A DNA stretch of 64,000 nt, taken from Brasenia schreberi. Taxonomy: Eukaryota; Streptophyta; Magnoliopsida; Nymphaeales; Cabombaceae. Location: positions 34,955,501 through 35,019,500 of the forward strand of contig JAYKKT010000091.1 in assembly GCA_036023115.1 (NCBI GenBank), given 5' to 3'. This document shows, in pieces, positions 58,535-64,000 of the stretch. The position numbers were made by a program, and so were the translations under genes. The notes below the pieces were generated by a model. It worked only from the letters and a program-made list of their open reading frames with translations. It made no database searches and was not told the DNA's origin. The number at the start of each line of letters is the position of its first letter. The stretch's first letter is position 1.

Positions 58535-61500
58535 TTATGTTGACAAGGAACAAACGAGTTTGAGCTTCTCAATCAATGTCAGCAAGGATGAATTCCCTTC
58601 ACAAGATTCACATAACATTTCAAACCTCATGTCCAACTGGTCTGCTTCTATGGATGACGACTGATCATATCTGACCAATCTCAAGAGCATTTGCTGCACC
58701 AACAACCACAAGATTAGAGACTTTTGCTTCCGAAAGATATAATTCCACTAATAGTGAATGTACATACCATGCGATCTTGCTTGCGAGAACAGTCACGCAA
58801 CAGAGACTTCACCAACTTGTTTCGCAGCTTTGAAGGCGACTTAGTATTGAGGAAGAACAAGGACCACAGCTGGTGCATTGCTATGGTGAAACAAACAGAT
58901 GCTCTAGCGGCTGCTCTGTCCAGTGAACCAGAAATCCATGACTTGGCATAGGCCTCCAAAATTTCTTCGTTGTCCTGCACAAGACAGCATGTCACATTAA
59001 GATATAGCATTTATGTAACTTGTTAGACGACAATGCAGCACTGCACAACTACTAAAGAAAAACATCAAATGCCAGTCCAAAATGCTTAACAGTCTCAAGC
59101 TTGTAGGTAGGAGTGGGCGAAAATCAGTTACACCAAGAAACAGAATTTAAAAGACCCAAACTTAGATTTTGATCCGCTCATTCAGTTTTTTTAAGGTTCC
59201 CAGCCAATTTAGTTATACCGATTGTGTTCAGTCTTCGAGGCTCAAAATCGCAGAATAACGAACCATACAAGTGAGCAATCAAAGAGTCAAATTATGGGAT
59301 AGCTAGGAAAGTGTTCTAACAAACCGACAAGCAGAAAAGAGTACATGATGTTCACGTTAACATGATAAATTCTTCTAGAATGCTGCACTGTTGGGGAAAC
59401 CAACAAAGCAAGATTCCGACATCGTCAGGGAGCTTATCCTCTAACATCATCAGTTTCCTTGTATTAGACTTCCTGTCTTCTGACTGGAAGAAACAAGTAC
59501 ACTTTAATTAAGAGAGGACATGGTACAGATTCAGAGGTTAACTCTGCCCATGTAAGGGACCACCTTTGTGTGGCCAGTCCCTGTCCTGGATAAAGGACGA
59601 CCGTTGCATTAGGTAGCTGACAGCCAACATAAAATTTTATTGGGTTTTAAGGTCTGCAATGTTTCAAGGAAGAATACACCAGATCCCACCTGAACTCCAA
59701 AGTCAAGCATTATTGGGCTAGTACATTACTAGGATGTGTGACCCCCTAGAAAGTCATGTTGGAAAAGGCTTAGATAAGGTAAGGTACGACAGAAAAGATT
59801 TAGAGGTTATTGACAAGGCATACCTAAACTTGACATCATTAAAGTTTCATCCTGGTGAGATCCGGAAAGCAATAGTATGAAATCCAATGCCCAGAGTGAA
59901 AAGTTCACAAAAACAAGTAGAAAAACAGGATGTCGAAGATAGTGCATGGCATGGGTCACAGGTCACGATTTACGTATTCTTCAGAATTTCCCTCATAACC
60001 CTGGCCATGCACATATAGCTCAAAATGTGATTAGTAAGGAAACATGCACTACACTATCTTGGAAAGAAAACCTATTAAAAGTGGTGTCATAATACACGGA
60101 TAAGGCCAACTTTAGAAAACAAAGAGCAGATAAGACAGAACCAAATATGGACAAGGCATCGAAAGATGATGCAATGTCAACATCTGAAACCATGAAAGGC
60201 CGACTTCTATCATGATGCGTGCTCAATAACTGAAGGGATAATCGGGAGGTGTTTGCAAATCGTATGATGTTCCCATTCAAATGAACCCCTAGAACAGATG
60301 ACAAAGATACTAGTAAGAGCATGGAAGAAATCTCACTACCTCTGGGGGACAAAGGTAACCGTCAACTTCAGAAAAGCAGGCCTCTATTGCAGGCAAGAGT
60401 TCCATAACATGAGCATCAGATAATGCATTCCATGTTGCAAGTCTGACTGGAACATCAACGGACCGATGCAAATATATTGCTAATTGACGACCATAAGTGA
60501 TATCACCATATGATACAGAAGCAAATTGCTCAACAAGAGTTTCAACAAACTTGGAGTAATTGGCATGGATATCCTTTTCAAAGTTGAGAATTTTCAGGCA
60601 GTTCCCATTAGGCACATCATGCATTTCTGAGTGGCATGATGAGCTTTCACCTTCATTAGAGACAATTTTGACACCATTATGCCTTTCTTCATCCAGCTTC
60701 AGTCCATAGTATGTTTGTAATGTTTCAAAAACAGTTCTTGTTTGTTCATCTAATATGACATCATTTATAACAAGGAATACCATAGATAGGGAATGCACTT
60801 TCCAAACCAAGGGCACGCTTAAAAAAGGTGATGACTGAATATTGGAGCATAAAGAGGACATAGCCTCCAGTCCCAGAAGGAAAAAGAGCCCACTTTTGAT
60901 GACTACAGGAACATCACCATCACAAGACATATGATCCAACTTGGAAGTTGATGATGTTCTACCAAGAGTTGACAATGGACTAAGGAACCAATGTGAAGGA
61001 AGTGGAAGTCTCTGGTGTGCCCATTCTACTACCAGCATGCTGTGAGATTCACATTTAGTCTCTGCACTGTCTGAAAGTTCTTCATCTACTGTACCCAAAC
61101 TATTGAGCATTTGAGACTTTTCCAAAGGTTTACCCCGTTTGTCTGCTTCAAGAAGAGTCTTACTAGATTTTCTCTTCCTGCTTAGCCACCTGATTTGAAA
61201 GTGAGAAGCCAAAGTCTGGCTAAATGAATGGTAATCTTCTTCGGTGAACATAAATCTAAATGATTCCAAACAATTACGACATAGGAAATTACTAATACAC
61301 GAACTGAGATACTTCATGACAGGAATGGCGAACAACATATTAAAGACTTTCTCCAAAATAGATGCATCCTTTGGACCTAAAATTAGACACACCCCAAGTG
61401 CAGCGTTGAACTTCAGTCGTGTATCTGCAGATTCCAGATAGAGAGCATCATCCTTGGCAACCTCGTCCTGAAGCCTGATAGGATATAACTCAAGCAAGCT

Positions 61501-62673
61501 GACCACCACGTGTGCATCAACTTGATAACGCAAAATTTGCATTGACCAAAAGCTAGCACAGGAGCCCCAGCCAAATCCAAGACCTGGAGCTGGACCACCT
61601 CTCAGAAACATCTCAGATGACTGCACCAGATAACATTCTCGGGTTAAAAGGTTCATAAACAGAACAAGAATGTTTTCTTGTCCACTTGAACAAACATTAT
61701 CAGTAGCAATCATTTTTTGATGATCTTCCACTTCAAAACAGATCTGCTGACTAGAGGTGGAGCAAGAATCCTGGTTAGGCATGCCTAAGGATTTCTTGAG
61801 AAGAATGATCAACCGAAGTAGATAACTAAGGAAGCATGAACTATTTATTGATATCTCACTGTCATGATGAATTCTCCAGAGGTAAATATTCTCCAGCAAA
61901 GAGCGTCCAATAGTACAAGAAGCTTCACCATTTCGAGCTCCGTTGGAAATATCCAGCAATCCCACTTCACCCATTTGGCAAAAAATCCTGGAAGCAAGTC
62001 TCAAGAACCTGGAAAAGAGAATATGATGACCATGAGAATGGTCCATGCAGTCCTCCACCCCTACCTTCTCAAGTATACAGCAAAACATGCCCAAGATAGA
62101 TGCAAAAACTGAGATCAAACTGCTTCTGCATGAGTCCTCAATGTCGAGGTCAGTCTTTTCTTGGTCTTGTCTCACAAGTAAAGAGCAAGGAGGATTATCC
62201 TTGAAAGACATCCATTTTAATGCAGAATCAACCACAGGAAATACATGACCCCATGACCAAGTCACTGTAGTTTCACCATCACTGTTTATTTGTTCTTCAT
62301 CCTGCTCTCTATTAAGAGTTGGGAGTTGTCTAGACAATGTTTGAAGCACCATATAAGCTTCCCTTGTTACGAAGGTAAACTCACGAAGCACCTTACTATC
62401 AATGAGTTTGTCAATGGCAGGTGGGCTCAACCATAAGCACATTGCAGGGAAGAAATCCGTAAAATAAGATATGCAATGTCCATTACGGATACAGACTTTC
62501 CAGAGGCGGAGCAATTCAACCAGCATAGAAGAAACTAATACAGCAGATTCATGACCAAATTTCAACCATTGTTCCACTGAAATGGGTGATGCATATAGAT
62601 ATCGCATAGTGTAACCAAAAGTACCATTCTTAATGAAATGCTCGCAAATTGACTTACTGGATTCAGCAAGAAC
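58535..62673 (-). CDS. IYO: MINIYO/RPAP1-like protein, C-terminal exons (5' part outside or not found)
   Basis: MINIYO is the plant RPAP1 homologue, which works with RNA polymerase II in nuclear import/assembly and the switch to differentiation. Three exons are visible: 60340-62673 (778 codons, acceptor TTTACAG), 58764-58974 and 58535-58695, with the last intron read GTACAT...GTGCAG so that phases agree and the stop is TAA at 58535-58537. Family marks: RGGPAPGLGFGWGSC, LPSHWFLSPLSTLGR, KSGLFFLLGLEAMSS, YGRQLAIYLHRSVDVPVRLA followed by TWNALSDAHVMELLP, then DNEEILEAYAKSWISGSLDR and RNKLVKSLLRDCSRKQ. The C-terminal half appears intact. The N-terminal RPAP1 domain should lie above 62673; it is not seen before a copia at about 63.4 kb, so it is probably beyond the window. 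The 1365-base intron holds an RTE derivative. Confidence 0.9.
59528..59809 (+). mobile_element. 256-bp RTE-derived short element with 13-bp TSD, in MINIYO intron
   Basis: GATTCAGAGGTTA (59528-59540) and GATTTAGAGGTTA (59797-59809) flank a body that starts CTCTGCCCATGTAAGGG, follows the LINE leader (GGATAAAGG, GCATTAGG, TGACAGCCAACATAAAA) and ends with a LINE-like GACCCCCTAGAAAGTCATGT, GGAAAAGGCTTAGATAAGG. The middle 100 bases do not match the LINE, so it is an older or different short derivative than 22679-22859. Confidence 0.82.
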
Positions 62674-63379
62674 CTGTAAATGGCATATAACAGGAAAAAA
62701 GTAACCCACAATCATGATGAGCAGGACTCTCCTATGAAAAGCTCCAGGCGAAGTACATATCTTGAAGCACCATAAAGTTACTTTGGCAGAAGATTCTCTC
62801 ATGAAAGAACATTTTCTACAAGATGACACTTCAAATGTTTGATGCAAAACAAATCAAATAATCACATCTTCATAATTTCAAAAAAGCAAGTTCTATTCTT
62901 CTGATTCCGAATCCTGGAAAACAGGAAAATAACTAACAAAATCGACTAGAAAAACTAATAATAAGCATAATTGAATAAGAACATATGAGTCCATGCTGCA
63001 TAGACTAGTATATGCTAACTTGCAATAGAGTACATTGGTGACACATTCCTTCAGGTCTTCAGCTTTTTCATTGTAGAAGAAATCGAGGACTGAAATTATT
63101 TCATTGTTTTCCTGAGATTACCTCAAATGCTTGCCTATGTAAAACTTACAATTTTTAACTTGCAATTTGGGTATCATGCTTAATTTTGTGGCACAAAATA
63201 AAGTTTCTTCAGAAAGTACCAACACGTGAAAAAGGTGATCAACAAGGACACAATTGTCTCCGGTGAAAGTTTGCCATCAAGATCGATGAATAAATATCAC
63301 CACAATGTAACTATCACAAAGCCCTATAAAAGGCTATAATCTCACCCAATTGCATCGAAGGCACACTAAAAATAGTGAA

Positions 63380-64000
63380 AAATGAATATTATTGATCAAC
63401 CAAAGGTTAAAAAAATTTGATAGTATACACTGGGAATTTATAGGAAGAAGCAAGAGTGAGGAAAAGAGGGGTTGTATTCAGCCAACAGAGGAGAGAGCTC
63501 CAATGGCTACCTGAAGTAGCCGTCGGGGGTCTGGTGCCAGGGGCTCTTTCGGCCATGCCCCTGGCCCTATGGTCCAGATCCTAAGGACCATAATTACAAG
63601 TTTACACCCCCCCCCCAAACTGACAGTACCATGACCGAGAGTTTGCTAACTAAAAACTAAAATCGAGAGGCTAACAAGGATTTGGTGAAGACATCTGCCA
63701 GATGATATTTTCATCTCACAAAGTGTAATGTCAAATTGCCTTGTAGATGTTCCTCACGAACGTAGTGACAGTCCATTTTAATATGTTTGGTGCGCTCATG
63801 AAAAGTATGATTATTGGTTATATACATAGCGCTCTTGTTGTCGCAGTATAGAAGTGGAGTGGCTTCCAATGATACTCTCAGATTCTGAAGAAATCGTCTA
63901 AGCTAGGTCAGTTTAGTGGTTGTGTTAGTCATGGCGTGATACTCAGCTTCAGAGGAAGAGAGTGATACCGTTTGTTGTTTCTTGCATTTTTATGAAATAA
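63380..64000 (-). mobile_element. Ty1-copia 3' end (RNase H, polypurine tract, LTR) upstream of MINIYO exons
   Basis: On the minus strand RNase H words VSLSSSEAEYHAMTNTTTKL, LLYCDNKSAMYITNN and HLADVFTKSLL lead to a G-rich polypurine tract (63607-63618). Then TGTAAACTTG at 63606 opens the 3' LTR, which has a CCTATAAATTCC TATA-like box near 63435. The far LTR end is not certain; the element continues beyond the window. It lies upstream of the visible MINIYO exons in the same orientation, probably within a MINIYO intron. Confidence 0.85.

Overview
This window is from a flowering-plant nuclear genome. The genes have spliceosomal introns with GT-AG borders, and the proteins belong to plant families: a B3-domain protein, DUF1218 proteins, a MINIYO/RPAP1-like protein and a relative of the Arabidopsis membrane protein At1g75140. 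Ty1-copia and RTE-clade LINE retrotransposons are frequent, and CT/GA and TA microsatellites are common. I cannot name the species; the RTE load would fit a magnoliid or early-diverging eudicot, but that is a guess.

Layout. 0-10 kb is mostly mobile or decayed DNA: a degenerate antisense copia, a 5'-truncated RTE LINE, three exons of a phospholipid-scramblase-like gene, a complete RTE LINE with 16-bp target duplications, and a CDC20 pseudogene whose 3' part is replaced by a copia end. 12.1-13.3 kb holds a compact three-exon B3-domain gene with an LxLxL-type motif. 14.3-33.2 kb is a tandem duplication of a three-exon DUF1218 gene on the minus strand. Copy A (14.9-18.6 kb) has lost the AG of its first acceptor site and carries a 900-bp DNA transposon in intron 2. 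Copy B (22.0-32.7 kb) is structurally intact, but its first intron is swollen to 8.2 kb by a copia element, which itself contains a nested solo LTR. A 0.33-kb scrap of a third copy lies between them.

36.7-38.7 kb has an intronless At1g75140-like membrane protein gene with a CT-rich upstream region. 41-48.6 kb is again mobile: a decayed LINE, a 61-bp LINE 3'-end insertion, SINE-like units, and a nearly full-length but broken LINE nested in a TIR-bearing element. 50.4-53.1 kb (perhaps to 55.5 kb) is a multi-exon gene I do not recognise, with consistent splice phases but an in-frame TAG. 58.5-62.7 kb holds the C-terminal half of a MINIYO (RPAP1-like) gene, followed upstream by a copia 3' end at the window edge.

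The protein genes show no common pathway. The coherent story is transposon dynamics: at least seven insertions of related RTE LINE sequences (complete, 5'-truncated, very short 3' ends, and internally deleted 5'UTR-to-3'end forms), several with clear target-site duplications, and two tandem DUF1218 paralogues that act as each other's empty-site controls.
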